Source: Phallusia mammillata (lineage: Eukaryota > Chordata > Ascidiacea > Phlebobranchia > Ascidiidae). Taken from it: 64,000 bases of DNA. A program made the translations under genes and the position numbers. The stretch lies in NCBI GenBank assembly GCA_003260075.1, contig QLIY01000226.1, positions 1 to 64,000 of the forward strand, written 5' to 3'. This document shows, in pieces, positions 1-16,954 of the stretch. Under the pieces are notes generated by a model. That model did no database searches. It was not told the DNA's origin and saw only the letters and a program-made list of their open reading frames with translations. Every line of letters starts with the position of its first letter. Position 1 is the stretch's first letter.

Positions 1-1479
1 AGGGCTAAGCACAGTGACACAGTTGTCCAATTTTTCAATGAACAAATTACTCACTGACAAACACTTCTGGAGATCACTGTAGATGAAAAAACAACTGTTA
101 AAAAAGTCATGATAAAGGGGATAATGTACTAAAAAAACTTTGAAAGGATTCACTCTTTAAATAAAAAACAAAAAAAGTAAAAAATAATTACTTGTACTCC
201 AATTTTGGTATACTTTTACATCAAATATCAACATTAGAAATTTAAAAATAAACTAGTTTAATTGTTAAAAACAAGCTGAATGTGTGGTTTAACATTAATT
301 CATTAGTATTGCTTTTTACTTATCCAGTCAAATCAACAAAAATGGTCCCAACTAGACTGAAGAGTCTAAAACAAAATTGTTTTCCAAAAGCTTTAATGAG
401 TTTAATGCATCATAACCAAACAAGCGTAGTCCTACTTGGTAAACACTGCATCCACTTGAGCTTCCATGTGATACAAATTGCGACCAGTTGGCCGACTGAG
501 GTTCTTTGTCACTTCAACATCACAACTCTGCAAACAGAACATTCCAAAATCAAAACAAGAGTAGAAACTGCAAAGTGTTTGCGTAATTTAACTGTGCACA
601 AAAGATTTAAACCTGCATATAACAAAAAAGTTAAACCTATTGAATTTATATATAGCTCATACATGCAGTCCATTGTTAAGCAAAGTTTGCACAATGTATT
701 CAAGCCTTCTTTCAACACTGGCTTTAGCATCTGCTGCTTGTTCTTTCTTGTTTTTGATGACAATGGTAAGTATGCATCTATCTGGGGGGACTGTGAATTC
801 TGCAGAACCAGATACCTAAAACAAGCATAGTCAAAGTTATTCGTGTATATGCAATTTTGAAGTGCTTGAAGCAAAGAAAAGGTTTCTTGTATCATTAGTT
901 GCTATATCTGTTTAACTGACTTTATTCATGATGGTAAATAAATTAGGCTTGTATTGTCTTCTATTCCTATTTCAATAAGGATTTGCTTAGCTAGTAAGTT
1001 AGTTGTGCCAATGTTATTCAACTTGCAAAACAGCAATTAAAAATGACAAAACAGCGAACACAGTAATAATAATTGGAAATACGTAAGGCAAGCAAAATTG
1101 TTAAAACATAAACTTGGGCAGCAATTGAAATAAAACAACTTCTGCAATTTTTGTCAAAATTTTTGGAGGTTTTGGGAAGAAAGAAGGCAAATAACAAAAA
1201 ACGTAAATGTTTTACAAAATATGGATTAACATCAGTGTATATGATGTTCATTATAATGCACAATATAATTTGAACTTGAGATAACACTACATAATAGTTT
1301 TGTCGTTAGGTAATGACGCTTTTTTAATTACCAGCGCAATCATAAACCAGGCGAAGTATACTTACTTCAACTTTTCGCTTCTGCTTTTCATGAATGTTAT
1401 CATCGTTAGCTGTTATAATTCGTGGCGATAAATTGGCAAACACGTGACTTGCATCAAATCCACGCCTCTTTGAACACAT
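1..1479 (-). CDS. IRAK1BP1: IRAK1-binding protein 1 homologue (SIMPL/DUF541 domain), 3' end outside window
   Basis: Four exons are read on the minus strand: 1479-1366, 815-663, 527-436 and 76 to beyond base 1, all with GT-AG borders and compatible phases. The start chosen is the ATG at 1479 (MCSKRRGF), because the following HVFANLSP lines up with the N-terminus of the vertebrate protein; upstream ATGs in the same frame exist. The SIMPL domain begins KVEVSGSAEF and continues with a PDRCILTIVIKNKK strand, RRLEYIVQTL, NLYHMEAQVDAVFT and LFIEKLDN. In mammals IRAK1BP1 binds IRAK1 and modulates NF-kB signalling; that role here is by homology only. The gene is head-to-head with GDAP2. The first exon and its upstream DNA are duplicated (see 2024-2137). 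The C-terminal part lies outside the window. Confidence 0.88.
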
Positions 1480-2424
1480 TATTTCGTTTGTCTTAATTCT
1501 CAAACAAGAAAGATTTGCAATTTTTGCACGATTTGCTCGTTGGTGGCAGTTGTTGTTTTCAAATCGAACTATGTCTCTTAGTGATAAATAAACTGCACCA
1601 CTATAAGAACGTTTTAGGCTGGAAAGCATCGGCGTAGCTTTTCGGAATAATAATTCTAATATTGAAATAACTAAAATTAATATGATTTTTTGAAGCCTTA
1701 TGCAGAACAACTGGATACAGTGTTAATAAATTGTATTGTCATAAGTTACAGTGTGCAAAAATCCCCCCCCCCCTTCCTTTTTTCTGCCTTTCCTTTCTTT
1801 TCTGCTTTTAGTGTTGATTTCCTGCTTTTCTGTTTTTCTGCTTTTAGTGTTATCCTAAATGTTACACAAAATATGGAATAAAATTTTGAAACATAAGTGC
1901 AATGTTCATAATAATGCACAATATTATTTGAACTTGAGATCGTAACACTAAATAATGGTTTTGCCGTTAAGTAATGACAACATTTTAATTGGACGCGGAA
2001 TCATAAACCAGACGAATACTCACTTCAACTTTTCGCTTCTGTTTTTCATGAACATTGTCATCGTTAGCTGTTATAATTCGTGGTGATAGATTGGCAAATA
2101 CGTGACTTGCATCAAATCCACGCCTCTTCGAACACATTATTTCGTTTGTCTTGATTCTTAAACAAGAAACATTTGCAATTTTTGCACGATTTACTCGTTG
2201 GTGGCAGTTGTTGTTTTCAAATCGAACTATGTCTCTTTGTGATAAATAAACTGCACCACTACAAGAACATTTTCAGCCAGAAAGCAACGGCTTAGCTTTT
2301 CAGAAAGTTAAATCCAATATTGAAATAAATAAAATTAATATGATTTTTAAAAGCCTTATGCAGAACAACTGGTTACGGTGTTAATAAAATTGTATTGTCA
2401 TAAGTTACAGTGTGAAAAAATCCT
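1205..2424. repeat. Direct duplication of about 560 bp joined at a C11 tract
   Basis: The left copy runs about 1205-1762 and the right copy about 1863-2424. Both contain IRAK1BP1 exon 1 and its upstream DNA. The left copy stops at the C11 tract 1763-1773, and a pyrimidine-rich filler (1774-1862) precedes the right copy. The copies differ by several percent with small indels. Boundaries are approximate, by eye. Confidence 0.75.
2024..2137 (-). pseudogene. Second, intact-looking copy of IRAK1BP1 exon 1
   Basis: This segment repeats the first IRAK1BP1 coding exon: same MCSKRRGF start, same reading frame and same end in KVE followed by a GTGAGT donor. It differs from the 1366-1479 copy by scattered substitutions, mostly silent or conservative. 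It could be an alternative first exon splicing to 815, a redundant duplicate, or the other haplotype retained in the assembly. It lies in the right-hand arm of the C11-joined duplication at 1205-2424. Confidence 0.6.
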
Positions 2425-3151
2425 ACAGTGGTTATGTTAAAGTACTCAAAGAGAAAGGGCAAAGGTCAATTTATTGTTGATTAGGATTAGCGATCAGCTG
2501 ATAAAAAAAAACATTACGTAAAAAACTTTAGTTTCTATTTTTGATTTACGTAGTACTTGTGGTGCCTCATTTCTTTAAATTTTTGCGATAATGTCAATTT
2601 GAAAAGATCTATAATATACTTGAAAGTTGAAACTAACTGCATTTGTTTGCAATTGCTATGTCTTAACAGTTTTTGTGGATAACATTTTTGCAACACGTTT
2701 ATGAAACATAAACCCCCCCCCCCCCAAAAAGAAAGGGCAAAGGTCAATTAATTGTTGATTAGGATCAGCTGATAAAAAAACATTACGTAAAGATCTGTAG
2801 TTTATATTTTTGATTTACGCAGTATACGTGTGGTGTGTCATTTCTTTAAATTTTTGTCCATAATGTCGACAGATTTATTTTCACTTTCACCATCAATTTA
2901 AAAAGGTTATAATACGCTTGAAATTGAAACTAACTGCATTTGTTTGCAATTGCTATATGTCTTACAGTTTTTGCAGTTAACATTTTTGCAAGACATTTTC
3001 GAATAATAAATGGAACATATGTAATTGAATACAATGATGGAAGAAGGACGTCCTGTCAAGCTGGGTGATCTAAACTCATGGAAAGATTGTTCCGATGTGG
3101 CAGACCAGTTTGAAGCTGATCCCCCCCCCCGAATATATATAATTGAATACA
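2138..3151. promoter_or_regulatory. Bidirectional promoter region of IRAK1BP1 and GDAP2, internally duplicated
   Basis: This is the interval between the two divergent start codons. No TATA box or clear CpG island is obvious. About 2449-2712 is repeated at 2729-3010, with a C13 tract (2713-2725) at the join. The left copy ends directly at the C tract, and the right copy begins with the GAAAGGGCAAAGGTCAAT motif that also opens the left copy. Regulatory function is inferred only from gene arrangement. Confidence 0.5.
3034..3120 (+). pseudogene. Truncated copy of GDAP2 exon 1
   Basis: An ATGATGGAAGAAGG start opens a frame that parallels GDAP2 exon 1 through SWKDCSDV and is cut at GCTGAT by a C10 tract (3121-3130). 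Reading on through the C tract reaches a stop soon afterwards, so it cannot encode GDAP2. Compared with the functional copy at 3152 there are several amino-acid changes in 28 codons. That is much more divergence than expected for two alleles and suggests an older duplicate. Confidence 0.7.
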
Positions 3152-9578
<6,427 letters not shown>

Positions 9579-11923
9579 TGTACTACTTTACTTAACAACA
9601 GAAAATTGGCTTGCACTTGATGAACATAAATGTGAACAACTCAGGAGATTTAAATAAGTGGAGATGTTAGAAAAAACTTGCATCCTTGATTTTTGTGTTT
9701 TGACTACTTTTAAACATATGACCAATGTTCATTATGCCATTTAAAAGCAGCCAAAAAATCTATCGACCAGTTTGACAAAAAGTGTTTTTGTTTTGTAAAA
9801 TGGAGTTTAAAATGTCCATGCACAAGTAGTACAGTATAATTGACAAAAGGATTACCTAACATGGTTCTATAGCAAGACTTTAATGATTATTAATATGAAA
9901 AGACTGAAAAAACATTCGGTATGTTGTATTGTGATTGCAAGTTAAGGTAATAATGACATTAAAAGATCAAAAAATTTATTGATCACCTACATGTGCGCTT
10001 GTAATGATACTTTTAATTGAATAACTCTGTGCATATGATCATTGAATGTTTTTGAGAATTCAACAATCATTAATGCATGACAAAACGAGTTTACAAAGAT
10101 TACCGCAGGAGTGCATTAGCAGGCACTGAAGCGCAAATATATTAATAATTTAATCTTGTCTTATATGGTGTTAAAGACAACTAGAATGTTCACCTTGATA
10201 GTCAGTGCAATGATTTTCAATTTGCTCATGATTGAATAAAACCATTTACAGACAAACTTATAAAATCTGTCTTATCCATATGTGATTTCTGGCCACTTTA
10301 ACTGACCTATATTATGTGTAATAGTACTCCATGGCAAATGCCCACTGTGCAATTGACATATGTGATTGAACTTAGTAATACATTTTATTGTTTTTCGTGT
10401 ATTGCAAGGTTCAAATTAACACTGGCAAAACACTGAATCCTTATGGTGCATTGTAAAATTCATGTACGCATTTTGCCAATGTTCATTCATTTAAACTGTG
10501 ATGTATTTGACTGCTGTTTCCAATCACCTTTAAAATACAACAAGTGTTGACAAGTGTGATTTTTTGTGACATATATTTATCAGATATGTATGTGCAGAGT
10601 TTTAGGCAAGCTGTAAGAAGGTATGTTTGCAAGTTTTGATAAAATTTGGCTCAGTATAGATTATGCTGTGTGCTTGAATTTTAAAGTTTGTTTGTTTCAT
10701 TTTTATCCTTGGTGGGCAGGCACTGCCTAAATGTGTTATACTCACAATGAGTCAGCAATGGAGCTGCCTGATTTATTACAGGTCCGTTGAATCATTGTTT
10801 ATTTGAATTTTTTGGACTTAGGTAGTTGGTGGCCTCAATTTAGTTCAACCAATTGGGAACCCCTGGGTTGGAGCAATGCCACTTAAGTTTATTGCTGAGG
10901 GAAACACAAGCTACAGAGATAGGGTTAGAACCTACAACCTTGTGAACACAAAGCGGTTGCGCTAACCACTTGGCTATCTTGTTGCAGTAAGCAGATTTAT
11001 GAAACCATTGACTTAAACAAAATTACCTACCCTTACAATCGTTCCAAGTATATTAATATACAGTATAGTATCTTCCATTATATTGTTTAACTTAATTCAA
11101 GTACCAGAAAGGAACTTTGCCTAATTCCAAGTGCAAAAACAAAATTACATGGACAGATACAACAACAGCGGCATAGAATATGTTTGCTTCTTTATAATTT
11201 GGTGGACAAACTTATACTTATACATACTGTGCGCTTATAAATTACCAAGCAATAAAACTTAACTCTGCATTAATGTTGTTGAAAAAAGACAGATCCATAT
11301 TTTATATCTTGACAATAAAATTCCAGTGTCTTTTGTGCTTTCCTGAAGGCATCGGTACCATTACATAAAAAGACTGAAATCATACATTGCAACACTAGCA
11401 TAAGTCTTCAAACTTGAAGTAAAAGTTGATGAAGGAAATTTGATATTGAAGCTTACAATAGTTGTGCACTAAATTTAGGAAAACTTAGAAAAACTGTTCC
11501 ATGGAGCATGGTTAAAAGTTACATAATTCGAGGCATTAATTTTTAACTAAGTAGTTACACCACAAGCCAAACAATTTACCCAATATTTTGGTTCATGAAA
11601 GGTACATTCAAACTATGTTTTAGTACCTATTACTTTAACAACATAAGCTTAGCATATATCAATACTTATACTTTCTATTTATCACATACACTAAAAGTAT
11701 TTCTTAACCAAACGTATTCTAAACAACACAATCCACTTAAAATTGCAACTAAAGTACAATATATATAGTTTTAAAGACCTCTTAAAAAGAAGCAATAATA
11801 TCAGAGAAAAAAACTCTTTAAAGGTGTCAAATAATAGAATAAACAGAGAAGGAAGCTTTCAGACACTGGGGCAGAAAAAATCCACTACAGAAAAAAAGCA
11901 AAATCTATACATAACACAACAAT
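9579..11923. other. Intergenic interval and 3' regions of convergent GDAP2 and MSRA
   Basis: No credible coding exon is seen. The interval is AT-rich and would hold the 3' UTRs of the two convergent genes; an AATAAA lies at about 10234. A tRNA-derived SINE is present at about 10855-10985 (separate entry). Confidence 0.6.
10855..10985 (-). repeat. tRNA-derived SINE
   Basis: On the minus strand the sequence reads AGATAGCCAAGTGGTTAGCG (A box) and then GGTTCTAACCC (B box) about 35 bases later. The rest does not fold as a complete tRNA, so a SINE or decayed tRNA pseudogene is the best reading. Confidence 0.6.
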
Positions 11924-14900
11924 TCACAGTTCAGATTTTCCAGACTTCCTAGCACCAATAGGACATGATACACCTGTACCACCTAGACCACAGTAACCGC
12001 TGGGGTTTTTAGCCAAATACTGTTGATGGTACTCCTCTGCATAGTAAAACTCGCTTACTGGAATAATCTCCGTTGTAATTTTGCCATGACGCTCAGCAGT
12101 GAGAACCTAAAGAAAAAACATTTATATTATATTTATTTCAAAGCGGCGTCTGTTGTGGCCCAGGAGCCTGACTACAGGAAAATGCTATTTCTTGAGTCAT
12201 GGAATATTCACCAATGGGGCAACACAATGAACATCAAAACAGATGTGCTTTCTGGGTGCTACAGGCACCTACTTAAAGACTAGAGGCCCAATCATTCGTT
12301 ATCGCGCTGTTTTTCGTTGCGCGTGCTTGCGTTGTGACTTGCTTGCGTTTAATTATTTTTTCTGTTGTTTATCGTGCACTGCGTGCATTCAGTGTTATTT
12401 ACCCTGAAGAAGGCGACCTGTACAGGACGTTGAAATATCGGAATAAAAATACTTGCCAGAAGAGCTCTATAAACTTGATTTATATTCACTTTTGCACATA
12501 ACTAAGTGTTGGTTTTAAAGCATTTTAAAGAAGAAATACATTTGTTTCAATATATTGAAGAGGTTTAATAGTTTGAAAACATAGTATAGATGCAGCACAA
12601 CTAAAATCTATTCATTAATTGTGCCCTTTACCTTTTGTCAACAGGTTGCATTTGTTCTGTTAGAATTTGATTTCATTAAGAGAAATAAACATAACTGATA
12701 TATATATTAGTGTGACAAGCTAATTTTCATATTTCCAGTTAGTAACTGGCATTACTTTAAATCAAGAGGAAAAATCATGTTGGATTCATTTTAGATATGG
12801 AAGTGCTTAACGCACAATGGCTTGGAACTAACATAAATACCATTAGCATCTATTAAAACAAGTATCCAATTGTATAACACACAACAATGATATATCAAAA
12901 CTCAAGAGACGGGATTTTTTACAAAATTTGAACAAAGCTCAACGTGGTAACAAAAATCACCGAAAATCTTTTGTTGTACATTTTAACACTGTCTGGCTTT
13001 CAACTGTTTACAAAGGGGAACTTCCAATACAAAACAGCACTGTCATTGCTGTAACATTCTTTACCAGGGAGTAGCTAATATAACTTTAAAGCCTTTGCTT
13101 CAGTCAGCTATGAACAGAAGGATCTGCATTTTACAGTTCACTTAACATGCCTTGTCATGCTTGTTATTGGTGTTTTACATTGCAATTAAATGTCACAAAT
13201 AGTCCAAAGTTTGAACTGACACAATATTACTCTTTCCATTTTTAAACAAAGCCCATTGTTTAGCAAAATGATCACCAAAATCACTGTTTGCAATTTATTT
13301 TTACAGTTGTGTAGTTAATATAATCATGGGAATTACATAAACTATTAGGATACTGTTACACACCTTTTGGTACTCATCTTTGGAGTTAAAAGCCTGTTTC
13401 TTTTGTTCATCGTCATAATAATAAATTCCGGATCTGTATTGTGTTCCATGATCATTACCCTGCCTCATTCCTTGCAAAGGGTTGTGATTTTCCCAAAACA
13501 CCTAGTGGTACAGATCATACATAGAAGTTTTAAATTCATTTTTTGTGTTGAAATTGTATACTTTCTTCATACTTGTTTGTTTACCATTCAAAATTTATAA
13601 TCTTTACTGATACAGGAGGATAAATGTTGTAAACAAATTTTGGCTTTTTCTGGAAAATTTTTGCATCTAATGTTTTGACTTTTTGTATGCAACCTCATTT
13701 GAAAAACAACACGAACATAAAATATTTTAAAAGTACGCAGATTTTGTTAACCTGTACATTGTCAAATCATGACAACAATGACAGGCAAAATATGCATTTT
13801 TGATGACACACAGTGACATGTCATATTATAAAAAAAGACATTATAACATCACAGGAAGTGGTAAGGTAGGAGGCAGTAATTCATCGTCATGATCTCGGAT
13901 GACCTAACCGTTCTAACTCCCACATATATCTCACAACAAAAATATTTACCAAACTGTGTAAGCAAGAAATTAGTGTTGTATAGGTCCTGTTCTAAATATG
14001 CGTTCCATTAATATTATTAGGTTTTGTTTGTTGTATATGTTGTATGTATTGCCAAAAATTTTAACATAAAGATTATTAACATAAACATATTAGTAGTTTT
14101 GTCATAACACAATAAGACAAAGAACAAATGTGATTCCAAAATGATATACAAGTAGGTAGGAATAAGAAAATTCTGGAAACTGTTTGATTTTACTAGTCAT
14201 GTCTGCAAACATACCTTCAAAATTTCTTCGTATGAAACCTTTTCAGGAAAAAAGACAACCCTCACCACTTCATTGTGGTTTGTTTTTCCCCCACAAACTT
14301 CACGGTAGGTTGGGTTTTTCGTAATGCCGGCACTGAAGCTGTAAATAACACCTTTTATTTCCTGGAACTGAGATACCAGGCTCAGCCGAACCGAACCTGT
14401 AATTTGTGATCTACCATGATAAAATACACTTACCCAACTTGTGTGGAATATACCCCAGACAATGTCCAGAATTTTTTCTCTGCACCCCAAAAACATCCCA
14501 TTCCTAAATCAAACCATTAAATATTATACAAAATATTATTGATTTAATTTAAAACCAAATAACAATACTTGCTTAAGTGTTAAAAAAACTAATAAAAGTA
14601 AAAAAAAATTAAACAGACCTACACATTAAACACAGAGTGTTAGTGTTAGGTAAAATGTCAAGATGTAACATATATTTATTGGGGTTTCATAGCTTTTACC
14701 AAACATTGCCATTTTTGTTCCATCTGGAAAAGGTGGGGCGATAGCTGTTTTGTGCACAAAGTGTGAATTGTTTTTCTTCGTCCAGCTTGGAGCCTGCAAA
14801 ACATAAACCAATGTGAGGAAAGACTTGGTATACAGAACATAGTGAAGTCATTTAAATTTGCTTGTTAAAAAATAGTAGCACCAAAAAATGTCTGAAAAAG

Positions 14901-15323
14901 ACAATAACCCCACATCAAAACAGTAAGATATATATAAACATTACATACAATGTACTTCTGCATTGAACAATAAAAATAAATCTCAATTCAATAAGGCCTA
15001 TCCACAAAAAATATTTGGCATATATTGTCACAATTTAGAATCATCAGATAGTTTTCCTATTAACTTGTATCTAGCTATATATCAAGTATGTAAGAACAAA
15101 CACTTGCTAAAATATATAATGTAACTATTTCCCAAACATATTCTGTCGAAAAAACGCCATAACAAAACAAATCAAAATCACATATTTCGAATACCTCCAT
15201 TCTGCCAGGGAGAGCTTCTGCTTTAGATACCATCTTAGTGGAGTAATTGCCTCCCATCACAAAGACATTGCGCAGAAGAAAGGACAAGGTAGCTATCCGG
15301 AACATTACGCAAAACAGACTCAT
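11924..15323 (-). CDS. MSRA: Peptide-methionine (S)-S-oxide reductase MsrA
   Basis: Six exons give 245 residues (human 235): 15323-15195, 14793-14700, 14503-14434, 14338-14215, 13501-13364 and 12106-11924. All introns are GT-AG. The enzyme reduces S-methionine sulfoxide in oxidised proteins using thioredoxin. The catalytic cysteine is in GMGCFWGAE. It is followed by [20 protein letters not shown] and [11 protein letters not shown], then [15 protein letters not shown] (substrate site) and [12 protein letters not shown]. The resolving cysteines lie in [13 protein letters not shown] near the C-terminus. The N-terminus ([19 protein letters not shown]) is hydrophobic and basic, consistent with a mitochondrial or secretory leader. 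The frame extends upstream of this ATG only with a GTG. The last intron contains a Penelope-like 3' end. Confidence 0.95.
12139..12478 (+). mobile_element. 3' end of a Penelope-like retroelement in the last MSRA intron
   Basis: On the plus strand a short frame ends with [15 protein letters not shown] and a tail resembling the typical C-terminus of Penelope-type GIY-YIG polyproteins (E-S-W-x-I ... N), closing at a TAG near 12283. It is followed by an untranslated tail containing a hammerhead-like core (12397-12446) and AAGAGCTCTATAAACTTG. Only the 3' few hundred bases remain, as expected for 5'-truncated insertions. Assignment is by motif recognition, not by search. Confidence 0.55.
12397..12446 (+). 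ncRNA. Candidate minimal hammerhead ribozyme motif (Penelope tail)
   Basis: The segment holds CTGAAGA (fits CUGANGA), a stem II of GGCGACC with GGACGTT around the loop TGTACA, then GAAA, TATC and GGAAT. The would-be stem III is a two-pair self-complementary AT/AT without a loop, as expected if it forms between tandem or dimeric copies. Flanking CC and GG could begin stem I. Hammerheads are established in Penelope-like elements; activity here is inference. A related copy with compensatory changes lies at 43297-43387 on the minus strand. Confidence 0.45.
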
Positions 15324-16954
15324 TTTCAACCTCTTAAAACGGGAAACCACCTAGTTACGTAAAAAGCCTGTCGATGACAGTGCACAATTCGATCACGTGA
15401 CCTAATTGTCTGCGGTCAAATTAGGGGTTCACATTCCACGATGCATGTTGTTTGCGCTACTTGTATTTAATGCGTCATCTGCTATTGACTATTTTTGCCA
15501 GGTCATCGTCAACGCCAGAGTGTTGTTTTTATTTCAGGCCAACTGTTTTTGAGCAAACAACAGTGCAACATTACCAAGGAAGGGCTTCAAAGGATAATGT
15601 TTCTGATAACAGTGGCCAAATCTGTCTTCTGTCTAAGGCCTCAAATAACATGTGGGTTTACTAATAGCGGAAGCAAGCAATTGACTGGTTTGCCTACAAG
15701 CTGTGTTTTCGCTATATGATACAGACCCTTTTTGATTTCAGTCTGCCTTCTTGTTGCATCAAATCACCGTTACTTCAGACTTTAACACCTTCTAGTCTGA
15801 ATCTGGGTTAGTCAGTTTATCAAAAATCATTTTTTTACGTCTATGCTAGTATATTTGATATTTTAGCAACGCTTATACTGCCGTTAAACATCCACTAAAC
15901 TGGATAACCCTACTATACCGTCGTTGCAGAAAAACCTTAATATGTTTGCCCGGAAAAAACAGAATGATGTCTGAGAACATGTGTTAGAAGTTCTCACAGT
16001 CTGATTAACACATGTGGCTTTGATACATACGCCCCTTATCTGCATTAAAATGTTATTAAGGGTATTTAATCAATTTCCGACGTTTTAAAGTTAATCTGTT
16101 TCGGTGTCTATAAATCTGTTGCTGTCTCAAAATTTTTACATTAAAAAAATTCAAACATTAAAAGAACTTGACAATAAATTGTTAATGGACAAACAAATTA
16201 TATTGGGGAAAGTCTTAATGACTTGCACTCAAATAAGGTAAATGTATTGTTTATTACACAGTGATATATTTGACACATTTATAATTTACCTAATACAAAT
16301 GGTGTAGAAAAAAAACGTTGAAAATAAAAGGAAAATGGCACATTACGATAGGAACATTTAACACAAGTTCAGCAAAAGCAATTTAGGCACATTCGAAAAT
16401 AACTTACTTTGATAACATGGGTAAAAAGGTAAAGAAATAAAAAAGCAACAAAAGGCTCATTATGAGCATATGATTGAAAAAATAGTGTTAACAAGTTGTT
16501 TCCTTTGGAAAGAATATAATGTAGATGATATGAAAAGTACGCAAATAAACACTTGTCCTTCACAAAGGAAAAAAATTGAATAACACCCACAATACGTATG
16601 TGAATGTTTGCAGCAACTACAGACCGTATAACCGGTCAAAAACGAAAAAAATAACCCTTTGGCCAAAAAGATAAATTATTATTGGGGCAAACACTTACAT
16701 CAGCCAGCTGGCACGCAACAAGGTAAATTTTTCATAAACTTTGTTAAAAACAAGCGCAGCGAAGCTAAATTTACACTAAATTAAGCAAAATTTGATTACA
16801 TTTTTCTGCAATTACATAGCCTACTAAAGGCAGAATGTATATTATATGTTTCCAAAAACATCTCGCACATTTTGCCACAAAACATACCCAACCCACAAAT
16901 TAATGCCTAAAAGTGACGAAAATTGAGGTAAAAAACACCACTCTGAAACATTTA
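15324..16954. other. Interval between MSRA start and sulfotransferase 3' end
   Basis: Both neighbours are on the minus strand, so this holds the MSRA promoter and first-exon leader on the left and the sulfotransferase 3' UTR on the right. Short open frames at 15452-15719 have no recognisable features and lack support. Nothing else is seen. Confidence 0.5.
15393..15401. promoter_or_regulatory. TCACGTGAC E-box (CLEAR/USF-type) about 70 bp upstream of MSRA start
   Basis: The nonamer TCACGTGAC contains the palindromic CACGTG and matches sites bound by bHLH-Zip factors of the USF/TFE3/TFEB type. Its position 5' of the MSRA start codon fits a promoter element. The same phrase followed by CTC recurs at about 44148 and 48133. 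Confidence 0.4.

Noticed and set aside
282-830. 182-codon plus-strand open frame
   Set aside because: It is antisense to the IRAK1BP1 exons at 436-527 and 663-815, which have clear homology and splice sites.
15452-15719. Overlapping plus-strand frames upstream of MSRA
   Set aside because: Short, no domain, two competing frames over the same bases, and no splice or polyadenylation context.
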